DNA from: Endozoicomonas sp. GU-1 | GTDB lineage: Bacteria > Pseudomonadota > Gammaproteobacteria > Pseudomonadales > Endozoicomonadaceae | Assembly (NCBI RefSeq): GCF_027366395.1 | Contig: NZ_CP114771.1 | Span: 4,588,001-4,652,000 of the forward strand | Direction of reading: 5' to 3' | Length of the DNA: 64,000 nt | Shown here: piece after piece, positions 17,214-25,780 of the stretch | How the letters are laid out: each line of letters begins with the position of its first letter | Position numbering within the stretch: position 1 is the stretch's first letter | Program-made: the position numbers and the translations under genes | Notes under the pieces: generated by a model | What the model was told of the DNA's origin: nothing | The model's input: the letters and a program-made list of their open reading frames with translations, nothing else | Databases searched by the model: none

Positions 17214-19134
17214 AGTTCCTTAGCTTACGCTTCCCCATTGTCTGAGTTGATAGAGACTCCAAGTCTTGATGATCTTTTCTACGACTACTTTCATTGACAG
17301 AAGCACCTTCTTTTGTTGATATTCCTCTATATTTTGCTATAGCTTTTGAAGCGGCTTTTTTACTCTTACCATCAACAAGGGTCTTTACTAATTTATTTAG
17401 CTCCACCTTTGCTGCGTGTAAATTCTCACCCTCTTTATTTGAAAGTTTCATAAAGTCATTTGCATAACGCCTAATCACTTTATGCTGCCAGTAAGTCAAC
17501 CCTCCAGCATATTCAATATCAATTGCAGGAACAGAAAAATATTCACCACTAAACTTATTAAGCACATATATACAACCCATATCTTCAGGATTGTATTTAA
17601 TCAGTACATTTTCATTATTTTGATATCTTGCTCTATATTCAGATAACTCTCTTGAATCATATTTAAGATAATCTATCTGAACACCGCCAACTTTCAGCAT
17701 ACGCTTTTCTGTTTTTCCAAGAATTATATCCAGACTATCTTTAGAAAAAATCTCTCTGGGAACTTCATTAATACTACTAACCCAAGCTTTATGCGGAACA
17801 AGTACTCGACCATTACTGATCCTAATTTCTTCATAAGGATAGATATCAACCAGCCATTTATAGAATACTGAAAGAAACTCATTAAAGGTCATAATTGCTT
17901 CTTTTTCAGGATCATATTCTTGTTTTTTGAAAATACTGGAAAATGTTTTACCTTTTATATTCTCAATAAGTCTTGCATTTTGTCGTCTAAAGAAATTTTC
18001 GATACTGCCTTTTTCCCACCCTTTTTTCACTCTTGCATAATGAAGATTTATATCAAGATCAAGACAGGCAAACTTTAAGTCTTCAGACCAAAATTCCCTG
18101 GCATTATCAACTGTAAGCTCATCCATCTTGCCGAAATATGGAAAGCTATTTTTTATATTTTGAAACTGTGATTTTAAATATGTTTTTGGCAAAAGTGCAC
18201 TTTTAAGCGCTTTGGCAACAGTTAGATAACTCCCCTCATAAAATGAGATACAGACACCTAGTGGCACTCTTGAGTATTTATCAATAATCACTGTTATATA
18301 AGGTCTCCCAAGTGGTAGAAGGGTTTCATCATCAAGCAAAAAATAATCCAAGGTTGTATGATCTGCTTCCGCTCTTTGTAACACACGCTTTGGGGGTGCA
18401 TGAAATTTAGTAACCCTGAACTCTTCTTTGGCCTGTCTTACTCCTTCCCTCTTTTCTTTTATTTCATAAGGAGGAATTTTCTTAATTTCTCTCTGCATTG
18501 TTGAATAAGATGGAACCGGAATATCATCATCATTCTGTTTATTGTACTCCTTTATCGCTGTTTCTAATTGTCGATGAGTTTCACTCAAGCTAATCCTTTC
18601 CTTAGTCAAATAAACCTCTTTAATAACTTCATCAATCAACTCTTGCAGTTTGCCCCTTTTTCTTTCATAGCTACCACAGTTATCCAGATGATCAATCAAC
18701 CCCCTTATAGATCTTCCATTTTTTATATACTCTTTTCTCCAACGACTCACAGACCTCCAAGAGGGTGGCTTCAGATTATTATTCTCCGCTATGCTATCGA
18801 TTATCACTTGAGTTTTAGGAGAAATAGAAAAAACTCCTTCTTCTTCTAAACCTTTTATAAATTTATGTCGATACTCTGCCCTTTCCTTTTCTGATTTATT
18901 ATATGAATTTAAATCTTTACTCTTAGACTGAAGCCTTTCATTTCCAACAGTTTCTTCATTAATTAATTTAATACTTCCATTTTCAATACCTTCTAAAAGC
19001 TCTATTTCAGGAATCCTGATCTCTGTCTTAGAGAGTACATCTAAAGTTAGAACTATTCTGCTATTCCATGAAATAACTTCACACAGCCGATCATTATAAT
19101 GAAACTGCATTCCAGATGTTAGTGTTACCTTCAT
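17200..19134 (-). CDS. tnsB: TnsB DDE transposase
   Basis: 644 residues. N-terminal DNA-binding HTH domains lead to the RNase H-like core: first aspartate in RAEADHTTLDYFLL, second in LTVDNAREFWS, glutamate in KGSIENFFRRQN. A Mu-type beta-barrel and a charged C-terminal tail follow; the tail is where TnsB contacts TnsC. TnsB binds the repeated sites at both transposon ends and joins the 3' ends to the target. The gene overlaps tnsA by 41 bases and tnsC by 14, so translation is coupled. There are no frameshifts. Confidence 0.95.
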   Translation of the reverse strand: MKVTLTSGMQFHYNDRLCEVISWNSRIVLTLDVLSKTEIRIPEIELLEGIENGSIKLINEETVGNERLQSKSKDLNSYNKSEKERAEYRHKFIKGLEEEGVFSISPKTQVIIDSIAENNNLKPPSWRSVSRWRKEYIKNGRSIRGLIDHLDNCGSYERKRGKLQELIDEVIKEVYLTKERISLSETHRQLETAIKEYNKQNDDDIPVPSYSTMQREIKKIPPYEIKEKREGVRQAKEEFRVTKFHAPPKRVLQRAEADHTTLDYFLLDDETLLPLGRPYITVIIDKYSRVPLGVCISFYEGSYLTVAKALKSALLPKTYLKSQFQNIKNSFPYFGKMDELTVDNAREFWSEDLKFACLDLDINLHYARVKKGWEKGSIENFFRRQNARLIENIKGKTFSSIFKKQEYDPEKEAIMTFNEFLSVFYKWLVDIYPYEEIRISNGRVLVPHKAWVSSINEVPREIFSKDSLDIILGKTEKRMLKVGGVQIDYLKYDSRELSEYRARYQNNENVLIKYNPEDMGCIYVLNKFSGEYFSVPAIDIEYAGGLTYWQHKVIRRYANDFMKLSNKEGENLHAAKVELNKLVKTLVDGKSKKAASKAIAKYRGISTKEGASVNESSRRKDHQDLESLSTQTMGKRKLRNFDDE

Positions 19135-19804
19135 CTGCGAACCTCACATACATATTTGTGGAAAACATTTTATGAACATCAAACTCTATAATCCCCTTGC
19201 TAATTAATGTATATGCATGATAGTTTACAACCTCTGGTTCGTTACCAGTCAATCTACATGCTATTTTCAGAAGTTCTTTTAACCTTACGAAATTTCCTTC
19301 ATACCCAGAGAAGATATTTTTAAATAGATTCATATACTGCTCATCAATATCTGATTTTCGATAGCTTTTAAATTGCAACATATTTTGATAAAGCACGCGG
19401 TTCTTTTCAAGAAACTCATCAATAATTAAAAAATTAAAACCTTGCTTCTTTAAATCGTATTCAATAGATCCATATTTCTCTTTATCACTCTTATGGGTAT
19501 TTATATCAAAAGAATCAGTTTTCACTTCAAAATACCATTCTCCATCTGAAAATGTATAAGCAAAAAAATCGGCTGTGTATTCATGACTCTCCTGATCTAT
19601 GTGGTACATTATCCTTGGCGGCTGTGAAATGTAACTCTGAATTCGCGTATCAAACTCCAGAAAATGACAGAACTTATATTCATCTTCAGTCTGAAGGAAC
19701 AGCACATTGTTATTCTTTCTGCTTGCGAACATCCAGTTAGAGTTCACAGCCGACATTTTAATTACTCTGCCGTGCTTATCTTTTGGTTGAAATCTCCGAC
19801 TCAC
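19094..19804 (-). CDS. tnsA: TnsA endonuclease of a Tn7-like transposon
   Basis: 236 residues. The restriction-endonuclease-like core is visible: a conserved glutamate region EYKFCHFLEFD, then YTADFFAYTF, then EWYFEVKTDS carrying the catalytic E-x-K. TnsA cuts the 5' strands at the ends so the element moves by cut and paste; its separate gene (not fused to tnsB) matches I-F3. GTG 19804 is the first possible start because TAG lies in frame 15 bases upstream; GGGGG 9 bases before it may serve as ribosome site. ATG 19753 is the alternative start. Confidence 0.93.
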   Translation of the reverse strand: MSRRFQPKDKHGRVIKMSAVNSNWMFASRKNNNVLFLQTEDEYKFCHFLEFDTRIQSYISQPPRIMYHIDQESHEYTADFFAYTFSDGEWYFEVKTDSFDINTHKSDKEKYGSIEYDLKKQGFNFLIIDEFLEKNRVLYQNMLQFKSYRKSDIDEQYMNLFKNIFSGYEGNFVRLKELLKIACRLTGNEPEVVNYHAYTLISKGIIEFDVHKMFSTNMYVRFADEGNTNIWNAVSL

Positions 19805-19857
19805 AAAAAAAGCCCCCTACACAGATACCTTAGTATCAAAAATAGGAGGCTTTTAAG
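19805..19857 (-). terminator. Hairpin with T-run between parE and tnsA
   Basis: AAAAGCCTCCTA pairs with TAGGGGGCTTTT (19843-19854 with 19808-19819), with an inner GATAC/GTATC hairpin, and on the minus strand it is followed by seven T directly against the tnsA GTG. It should stop transcription coming from parE, so tnsA needs readthrough or a promoter within this short interval. Confidence 0.75.
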
Positions 19858-19934
19858 GCTTGTCAATTTTACTGATTAAAATATTGACAAGCTTTATGAC
19901 GAATTGCCAAACTTAACGATGAAATTCAAGATCA
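19858..19934. other. Probable parE-proximal end of the Tn7-like transposon
   Basis: The interval between the parE stop and the tnsA hairpin must contain the transposon end if the element lies at parE. On the minus strand TTGGCAATTCGTCATAAAGC is followed directly by TTGTCAATATTTTAATCAGT, an imperfect 20-bp direct repeat resembling tandem TnsB sites. A 10-bp inverted repeat GCTTGTCAAT/ATTGACAAGC (19857-19891) overlaps it. The only TGT suitable as a Tn7-like terminus begins at 19889, about 45 bases past the parE stop. I cannot fix the exact end without the partner end. Confidence 0.5.
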
Positions 19935-21827
19935 TTAAGCAATTTCAACCAGATTCCCCCTGGACTCCAACCAGGTCTTACGGTCTGAACTGCGCTTCTT
20001 GGCCAGCAGCATGTCCATCCGCTGAGTCGTCTCCTGCTCATCGTCGAGAGTCAACTGAACCAAACGACGAGTGTCAGCAGACATGGTGGTTTCACGAAGC
20101 TGCAGAGGGTTCATCTCGCCCAGTCCCTTAAAGCGTTGCACATTGATCTTGCCTTTCTCTTTCTCGGCACGGATGCGTTCAAGAATGCCTTCTTTCTCCG
20201 CTTCATCCAGGGCGTAATAGACGTCTTTGGCCACATCAATCCGGTAGAGCGGAGGCATGGCCACATAAATGTGGCCGCGTTCCACCAGCGGGCGGAAGTG
20301 TTGAACGAACAGGGCGCAGAGCAGGGTTGCGATGTGCAAGCCATCGGAGTCCGCATCGGCCAGGATGCAGATTTTTCCGTAGCGCAAACCATCCAGGTTA
20401 TCCGATGCCGGATCAACCCCCAGGGCTACGGAGATGTCGTGTATTTCCTGGGAGGCCAGTACTTCTGAGGAGTCCACTTCCCAGCTGTTGAGGATTTTAC
20501 CCCGCAACGGCATGATGGCCTGGTACTCACGGTCACGGGCCTGCTTGGCAGAGCCGCCCGCCGAGTCCCCTTCCACCAGGAACAGTTCGGTCATGCTCAG
20601 GTCCTGACTGGCACAATCCGCCAGTTTGCCCGGCAGTGCTGGCCCCTGGGTTACTTTTTTACGGGCGACCTTCTTGGCTTTGCGCATCCGTTTCTGTGCG
20701 TTGCTGATGCAGAGTTCTGCCAGCAGTTCAGCTTCAGCGGTGTGTTGGTTCAGCCAGAGGCTAAAGGCATCTTTTGCCACACCGGAGACAAAGGCGGCAC
20801 ACTCTCTGGAAGAGAGGCGTTCTTTGGTCTGGCCGGAGAATTGTGGGTCTGCCAGCTTGGCAGATAATACGTAGGCGCAGTTTTCCCACAGGTCATCGCC
20901 ACCGAGTTTCACCCCACGGGGCAACAGGTTCCGGAACTCACAGAATTCCCGGATGGCTTCCAGAAGACCGGTTCTCAGGCCATTCACATGGGTGCCGCCC
21001 AGCGGGGTGGGAATCAGGTTGACATAGCTTTCCGTCAGCAGTTCACCGCCCTCGGGTAACCATTGGACGGCCCAGTCTACCGCCTCACTTTCCCCTTTCA
21101 GGGAACCGGTAAAGGGTTCAGTGGGGAGCACGGCAAAGCCTCTGGTGGCACTTTTGAGATAGTCATTCAGGCCATCTTCGTAGTACCACTCGGTCACGTC
21201 TTCAGAAATCCGGTCATCAAATTCAACCCGCAGGCCAGGGCAAAGGACGGCCTTGGCCCGGAGAATATGCATTAGTCTTGGTACGGAAAATCGTGGGGAG
21301 TCGAAGTAGCTGGCATCGGGCCAGAAACGAACCATTGTTCCGGTATTGCGACGTCCGCAGGTGCCGGTTTCGTGAAGGTCTTCATCCTTGTAGCCATCTT
21401 TAAAGCTGATGGCTGAAACAACGCCGCCACGGCGAACGGTCACTTCCAGACGGCTGGAGAGCGCATTGACCACAGAGACACCCACCCCGTGCAAACCACC
21501 GGAGAACTGGTAGTTCTTGTTGGAGAATTTACCACCGGCATGCAGGCGGGTGAGAATAAGCTCAATACCCGAGATGCCATGTTCCGGATGGATATCGGTG
21601 GGCATGCCACGGCCATCATCCACTACTTCCAGAGACTGGTCTTTGTGCAGGGTGACCTTGATATGGGAAGCAAACCCTGCCAGCGCCTCATCCACACTGT
21701 TGTCGATGATTTCCTGGGCAAGATGGTTTGGCCGGGTGGTGTCGGTGTACATTCCGGGGCGTTTGCGCACCGGGTCGAGGCCACTGAGTACCTCAATCGC
21801 CTCGGCATTGTAGTCGTTCTTTACCAT
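19935..21827 (-). CDS. parE: DNA topoisomerase IV subunit B
   Basis: 630 residues from the chosen start. The GHKL ATPase motifs are present (EIIDNSVDEALAG, DDGRGMPTDIHP, GGLHGVGVSVVNALS), then the transducer domain, then the TOPRIM domain with ELFLVEGDSAGGSAKQ, PLRGKILN and the DADSDG metal site. With ParC it unlinks replicated chromosomes. The ORF is open back to 21872, but the first 15 residues lie in a MITE terminal repeat. ATG 21827 (MVKNDYNAEAIEVL) aligns with the E. coli start and has AAGGA just upstream. Its 3' end borders the Tn7-like element. Confidence 0.97.
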   Translation of the reverse strand: MVKNDYNAEAIEVLSGLDPVRKRPGMYTDTTRPNHLAQEIIDNSVDEALAGFASHIKVTLHKDQSLEVVDDGRGMPTDIHPEHGISGIELILTRLHAGGKFSNKNYQFSGGLHGVGVSVVNALSSRLEVTVRRGGVVSAISFKDGYKDEDLHETGTCGRRNTGTMVRFWPDASYFDSPRFSVPRLMHILRAKAVLCPGLRVEFDDRISEDVTEWYYEDGLNDYLKSATRGFAVLPTEPFTGSLKGESEAVDWAVQWLPEGGELLTESYVNLIPTPLGGTHVNGLRTGLLEAIREFCEFRNLLPRGVKLGGDDLWENCAYVLSAKLADPQFSGQTKERLSSRECAAFVSGVAKDAFSLWLNQHTAEAELLAELCISNAQKRMRKAKKVARKKVTQGPALPGKLADCASQDLSMTELFLVEGDSAGGSAKQARDREYQAIMPLRGKILNSWEVDSSEVLASQEIHDISVALGVDPASDNLDGLRYGKICILADADSDGLHIATLLCALFVQHFRPLVERGHIYVAMPPLYRIDVAKDVYYALDEAEKEGILERIRAEKEKGKINVQRFKGLGEMNPLQLRETTMSADTRRLVQLTLDDEQETTQRMDMLLAKKRSSDRKTWLESRGNLVEIA

Positions 21828-21857
21828 GAGTCCTTGCTGACTGATCGCTTTATGATG

Positions 21858-22022
21858 TAAGTAGCTAACCATATGAAATCATACATTTCTGACTCCTTGT
21901 TCAGGTACTCTGCTTCGTTACAACTCCGGTCACATAGCTACGGCTATGCTCCCTCCGTTGTGCCTCGCATAGCACCTGCCCAAGTAGCCAGAAATATATG
22001 ATTCCATATGGCCAGCTACTTA
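21858..22022. mobile_element. MITE-like repeat with 34-bp terminal inverted repeats between yqiA and parE
   Basis: TAAGTAGCTAACCATATGAA at 21858 extends through ATACATTTCTG to 21891; the right end (21989-22022), reverse-complemented, reads the same with few changes. The 97-base centre is GC-richer and holds the short hairpin AGCTACGGCTATGCT-like segment. There is no ORF. It behaves as a non-autonomous element and may carry the parE promoter. Confidence 0.75.
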
Positions 22023-22064
22023 AAGCGTGAAAATAGAGAGTGTAACGAATCGACGGTGATTTGT

Positions 22065-22682
22065 TCAAACGGATGTCGGAAAATCCTGTTCCAGAAAAGC
22101 AAAGATTTCTGGCAGCATTGTCTCAAAATGATCAAAGGTGTGGCTGCCATCTTCCTGTACGATCGCTCTGCATTGCTGATATTTTTCCACCGCCAGGCGG
22201 TAGTCCAGGGTTTCATCGCCCGTCTGTACCATAAGCAGCGTGTTGTCCGGTGATGCTGGTGGCTCTGTTTCCAGAAGGAGCAGCTGTTCAACATACTCTT
22301 CGGTCATCACCCAGTCGGCTCCCGTATGGAAGTTTTTCTGGGGGCCGAGAAAGGCTTCGAATCGTTCATGGGGAACAACGGCCGGGTTAATCAGCACCAG
22401 TCTTGCCTTTTTCCGGTGGCCATTATCCAGTAGCCAGCATTGCAGCCAGGTTCCCAGGAAGCCGCCAAGGGAGCTGCCAATGATGTAGATATCCCTGAGG
22501 TTCAGCGACTTTTTCAGGTGGCTCTGTAAACACTGCACAATATCCGATGGAAACACCGGCAGATCTGGTATCCATAATTCAATATCCAGCTGGTTATCCC
22601 GGACATACCCGCTGGTTTGGATAGCCTTGCTTGACTGGGATGAACTGTTCAGGCCATGCAGATAGACCAGCAGCGGCTTCAT
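22065..22682 (-). CDS. yqiA: YqiA/YcfP-family alpha/beta-hydrolase (esterase)
   Basis: 205 residues, typical size. The fold is shown by LLVYLHGLNSS (oxyanion loop), the nucleophile elbow GSSLGG (about 74-79), the acid near TGDETLDY and the histidine in GSHTFDHF. YqiA sits upstream of parE throughout Gammaproteobacteria, and that link is kept here despite the intervening MITE. It hydrolyses short acyl esters in vitro; its physiological substrate is unknown. Its start overlaps the stop of the LOG-family gene by 4 bases. Confidence 0.93.
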   Translation of the reverse strand: MKPLLVYLHGLNSSSQSSKAIQTSGYVRDNQLDIELWIPDLPVFPSDIVQCLQSHLKKSLNLRDIYIIGSSLGGFLGTWLQCWLLDNGHRKKARLVLINPAVVPHERFEAFLGPQKNFHTGADWVMTEEYVEQLLLLETEPPASPDNTLLMVQTGDETLDYRLAVEKYQQCRAIVQEDGSHTFDHFETMLPEIFAFLEQDFPTSV

Positions 22683-23236
22683 ATTTTTGCCCCTATCATT
22701 CTATTCAGCAATCTATTCACCAATTCTGCCGGGGAGTGGTCAATCACCAGCTGGTCATACCAATAGCGGGTGATAAAGCCTTCATCCACGGCATTCTCCA
22801 GCCAGGCCACCAGGTGATCATAATAGCCTGCCGTATTCAGAATGGCGCAGGGTTTACCATGGTAGCCAACCTGCTTATGGGCAATTTCCTGAAACAGTTC
22901 ATCCATGCTGCCAACACCACCAGACAAGGTGATAAAGCCATCCGCCAGCTCCCCCATGGTCTGCTTGCGCTGGTGCATGTCCTGCACATGGATCAGTTCG
23001 CTCAAGCCTTTATGGGCTTGCTCCTGGCCGACCAGGGCGTGGGGAATCACCCCAACCACTGTGCCACCTCCGGCGATGGCTCGATCAGCGATAGCGCCCA
23101 TCAGTCCAACATTACCACCGCCATAAACGATGGTGATGCCTTGCTCTAACAGCGAGTCCACCAATGCCTCAGCAGCCTGACGGTACGCTTCCTTACGACC
23201 AGACCGGGCACCGCAGAAGATTGCCACTGACTTCAT
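22679..23236 (-). CDS. LOG-family Rossmann protein (TIGR00730)
   Basis: 185 residues. The N-terminal nucleotide-binding part is VAIFCGARSG...IVYGGGNVGLMGAIADRA. The family catalytic motif PGGxGTxxE appears as SGGVGSMDELFQE, with proline and threonine replaced. Family members are nucleoside 5'-monophosphate phosphoribohydrolases (the cytokinin-activating LOG enzymes). The variant motif makes activity less certain, though SGGVGSMDE-type versions occur in Gammaproteobacteria. It probably forms an operon with yqiA and parE. Confidence 0.9.
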   Translation of the reverse strand: MKSVAIFCGARSGRKEAYRQAAEALVDSLLEQGITIVYGGGNVGLMGAIADRAIAGGGTVVGVIPHALVGQEQAHKGLSELIHVQDMHQRKQTMGELADGFITLSGGVGSMDELFQEIAHKQVGYHGKPCAILNTAGYYDHLVAWLENAVDEGFITRYWYDQLVIDHSPAELVNRLLNRMIGAKI

Positions 23237-23329
23237 TGCTTATCCCTCTATTTCTCTGCATGGCAGTAGCAAGCATACACAATTAGCTATACTGCTGCCT
23301 GTCCTAATGATCAGAATAACGCTCATACC

Positions 23330-24004
23330 ATGCATAATATCGTGATTGACATTGATTATCGGGAAAGGGCTTCAGGGATTGTTGACATACTGCAGGGGCG
23401 GGAAGGGATTGTTGTGAACACCGTCTCTCTTGATAGTGGGGATTATAAAATCAACAACGACTGGCTGGTTGAGAGAAAAACGCTGACCGATCTGGCGGCC
23501 TCCATTATTGATGGTCGGTTATTTCGGCAACTGAGCCATTTTTGTTTCCCTTATCGCAAAGTATTATTGATTGAGGGCACTACTGACATGTTGTGTTCAT
23601 CGGGTATACGACGAGAGTCTATTCAAGGGGCTCTGGTCACAGTGTCGCTGTATTTTGGTATTCCCGTACTTCGTTCCATGAACCCGAATGAAACTGCTGC
23701 ATTATTGATTATGGTGGGACGACAATGGAGCAAGTTCAGAGGGCTGATGAATTCTGCGGGTATGGGTTCCCGGCCTGTTCCATCCAAAGATCCGGTCCGG
23801 CAAACGTTAAATATGCTGCAGTGTTTGCCGGGTGTTGGCTCGCTGAAAGCCCGGGCTCTGTTGCAGAAATTCGGTTCGATTGAAGCTGTCTTGTTGAGTT
23901 CGGTTGAAGAGCTGGCACAAACCAGGGGGATTGGCAGAAAAACAGCGCAGGGCATCAAACAGATGTTGAGGCATTCCCACACTGGCAAAGCTGGAACTGA
24001 ATGA
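23330..24004 (+). CDS. ERCC4/XPF-type nuclease with C-terminal helix-hairpin-helix
   Basis: 224 residues. The N-terminal ERCC4 nuclease core has DIDYRERASG (metal aspartate), SLDSGDYKIN and the hallmark VERKTLTDL (family VERK motif) at about 47-56. The tail forms tandem HhH motifs (LQCLPGVGSLKARALLQKFG, then ELAQTRGIGRKTAQGIKQML). This is the minimal XPF/Mus81/Hef nuclease layout that cuts branched DNA. Such stand-alone proteins are uncommon in bacteria. It faces away from the LOG gene and converges on the channel gene. Confidence 0.9.
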   Translation: MHNIVIDIDYRERASGIVDILQGREGIVVNTVSLDSGDYKINNDWLVERKTLTDLAASIIDGRLFRQLSHFCFPYRKVLLIEGTTDMLCSSGIRRESIQGALVTVSLYFGIPVLRSMNPNETAALLIMVGRQWSKFRGLMNSAGMGSRPVPSKDPVRQTLNMLQCLPGVGSLKARALLQKFGSIEAVLLSSVEELAQTRGIGRKTAQGIKQMLRHSHTGKAGTE

Positions 24005-24023
24005 CCTCATCAGAGGTCATTCA
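23998..24023. terminator. Convergent-gene hairpin
   Basis: TGAATGACCTC/GAGGTCATTCA is a perfect 11-bp stem with a 4-base loop, overlapping the nuclease stop codon and lying 12 bases from the convergent channel gene. No T-run is seen, so it may act as an mRNA end barrier for both genes. Confidence 0.55.
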
Positions 24024-24035
24024 GTTAAACCGTGA

Positions 24036-24908
24036 TTAGCCTTTAACACGAAGGTGCACAAACCACTTGCTCAAACCCACCATCACACCACCACCAATGA
24101 TATTACCGATGGTAACTGGCAGCAGATTCATAAAGATGTTGGCCAGGGTGATCGTGTCGAAATCGGTAGCGGTGTAACCAATGGCCTGCCAGAACTCAGG
24201 ACCCGCCACAGTCTTAACCATGTAACCCATCGGAAGCAGGTACATATTGGCTACGGAGTGCTCAAAACCGGCAACCACAAATGCTGCTACCGGCAGAATG
24301 CAGGCCATCATTTTACCCGCAGCCGTGCGTGCACTCAGGGTCATCCAGTAGCACAGGCAAACCAGCAGGTTACAGAGAATACCCAGGATCAGGGCCTGGA
24401 AGAATGGATAGCCCAATTTGGCCTTGGCAATATACATGGCAGAGAGGCCTACCTGACCATTGCCACCTTCCCAGACCCCGCCACCAATAAGGAGCAGGAC
24501 AAAAAGAATAGAGCCGATAAAGTTACCAACGTAAACCAGCCTCCAGTTTTTGACGATGTTACGGAACTTCAGTTTACCCGTTGCCTTGCCCATCAGCAGC
24601 AGGGTACTGCTGGTGAACAGTTCGGCACCGCAGAGCACTACGAGCATCAGGCCGGTACTGAAGACAATACCACCCACCAGTTTGGACATACCGTAAGGCA
24701 TGCTTTGGGCACCGGCCATCACTACGGTATAGAACATGCCGGCAATGGCCACAAAGATACCGGCCATAATCGCCAGGATCATGGTTATCTCAGGGTGTTT
24801 TTTGGCTTTGCCTATTACTGCCTGCTCAGCCAGCTTTGCCATTTCCGCAGGAGGAACTGCACCATAGTTGGGCATATTTTGAACTTGCATGGGGTTATCC
24901 ACAGCCAA
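24036..24908 (-). CDS. Formate/nitrite transporter family (FocA/NirC) channel
   Basis: 290 residues with six predicted membrane helices; the family signatures are seen around FVAIAGMFYTVVMAG, GGIVFSTGLMLVVLCGAELFTSS (the conserved glutamate-asparagine/serine slit region) and NIIGGGVMVGL. The N-terminal cytoplasmic helix KLAEQAVIGKAKKHP is typical. It forms a pentameric inner-membrane channel for formate, nitrite or related small anions; sequence alone does not decide the substrate. It is monocistronic, with 300 bases of upstream sequence. Confidence 0.92.
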   Translation of the reverse strand: MAVDNPMQVQNMPNYGAVPPAEMAKLAEQAVIGKAKKHPEITMILAIMAGIFVAIAGMFYTVVMAGAQSMPYGMSKLVGGIVFSTGLMLVVLCGAELFTSSTLLLMGKATGKLKFRNIVKNWRLVYVGNFIGSILFVLLLIGGGVWEGGNGQVGLSAMYIAKAKLGYPFFQALILGILCNLLVCLCYWMTLSARTAAGKMMACILPVAAFVVAGFEHSVANMYLLPMGYMVKTVAGPEFWQAIGYTATDFDTITLANIFMNLLPVTIGNIIGGGVMVGLSKWFVHLRVKG

Positions 24909-25209
24909 TCGAAGTTGGCGCTAAGTCTACCAGTGAGAAGAATCGGGTATCAGAGTGGTAAATTCATCGGGTATTGCGAAAAATACTTAGTACATGGCGT
25001 GAACACTTCATAAAATGAGTCAATGAACAAAAACAGTGCATTAAAAAATAGATAGAGTTTGTGCAAAAGAACAGTTGCTTCTTGTGATAAATACAGCGAC
25101 GATAAAATGAGTTGTGTTATAAAAATGCAGTTCAATATCCACAGGCATCAAGCATACCATTTTCCGGTTCTTCACACACCTATGGAGAAAAGGATGGAGG
25201 GAAAGTGCC
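24909..25209. other. Divergent intergenic region
   Basis: AT-rich, no credible ORF, shared upstream region of the channel gene (minus) and the barrel-like gene (plus). A GGAGGGAAAG ribosome site precedes ATG 25210. I see no further clear element. Confidence 0.5.
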
Positions 25210-25716
25210 ATGAATAGTCATCTGCTGATCATTGCCCTGGGAGTCACTGTTCTCGGCTCTGCGCAAGCAGACGACCATGGGCAGATGGCCGGTTCTGTTG
25301 AACTGCTGCCTGAGCAACACGCGGCAGACTCCCCGGATAAGCCCTCTCCCTTAGAACTAAGCAACCAATCATTAATAAGCCCGGCCGATAACGCCAGAGG
25401 CCTGCGCATTGATTATCAGCCTTTTGATAACAACTTCAGTATGTCGGCTGGCAGTTTTCGCCATGCTGCAAAAGATTCACAGAATTCACGCTACAACAAC
25501 AAGACTTATCTTGGGGTAGGTTGGAAGAAAATGGTGGATCAGGCAAGGCTGGGTGTTAGGGTTGATATTGGTGCTGTTTATGAAAACAATGAGGGCAGCA
25601 ATCTTGCTGCCCCTACGGTTAACAGTTTGAAATCCATCTCAAGAAACAACGTTGATGAAACGACAACTGCCCGCTGGCAGCCTGTGATCAGTTTTGGGGT
25701 TTCTTATCGTTTCTAG
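25210..25716 (+). CDS. Secreted or outer-membrane protein of unknown function
   Basis: 168 residues. The N-terminus (NSHLLIIALGVTVLGSAQA/DD) is a signal peptide with an AxA site. The last 60 residues alternate polar and hydrophobic positions and end in SFGVSYRF, the aromatic terminus of outer-membrane beta-strands. It is too short for most barrels, so it could be a small barrel or a barrel remnant. Strong ribosome site. It is followed directly by a dead transposase fragment, which may have removed a longer 3' part. No family recognised. Confidence 0.6.
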   Translation: MNSHLLIIALGVTVLGSAQADDHGQMAGSVELLPEQHAADSPDKPSPLELSNQSLISPADNARGLRIDYQPFDNNFSMSAGSFRHAAKDSQNSRYNNKTYLGVGWKKMVDQARLGVRVDIGAVYENNEGSNLAAPTVNSLKSISRNNVDETTTARWQPVISFGVSYRF

Positions 25717-25780
25717 GTCGGACTTAACTGTAAAAGACATGTAGAATCCACACTCCAGTGACATCAGCCTTTACACCGTA

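Noticed and set aside
21828-21872. Longer N-terminus of parE
   Set aside because: The added 15 residues come from a MITE terminal repeat and are absent from other ParE proteins; ATG 21827 fits the family start.
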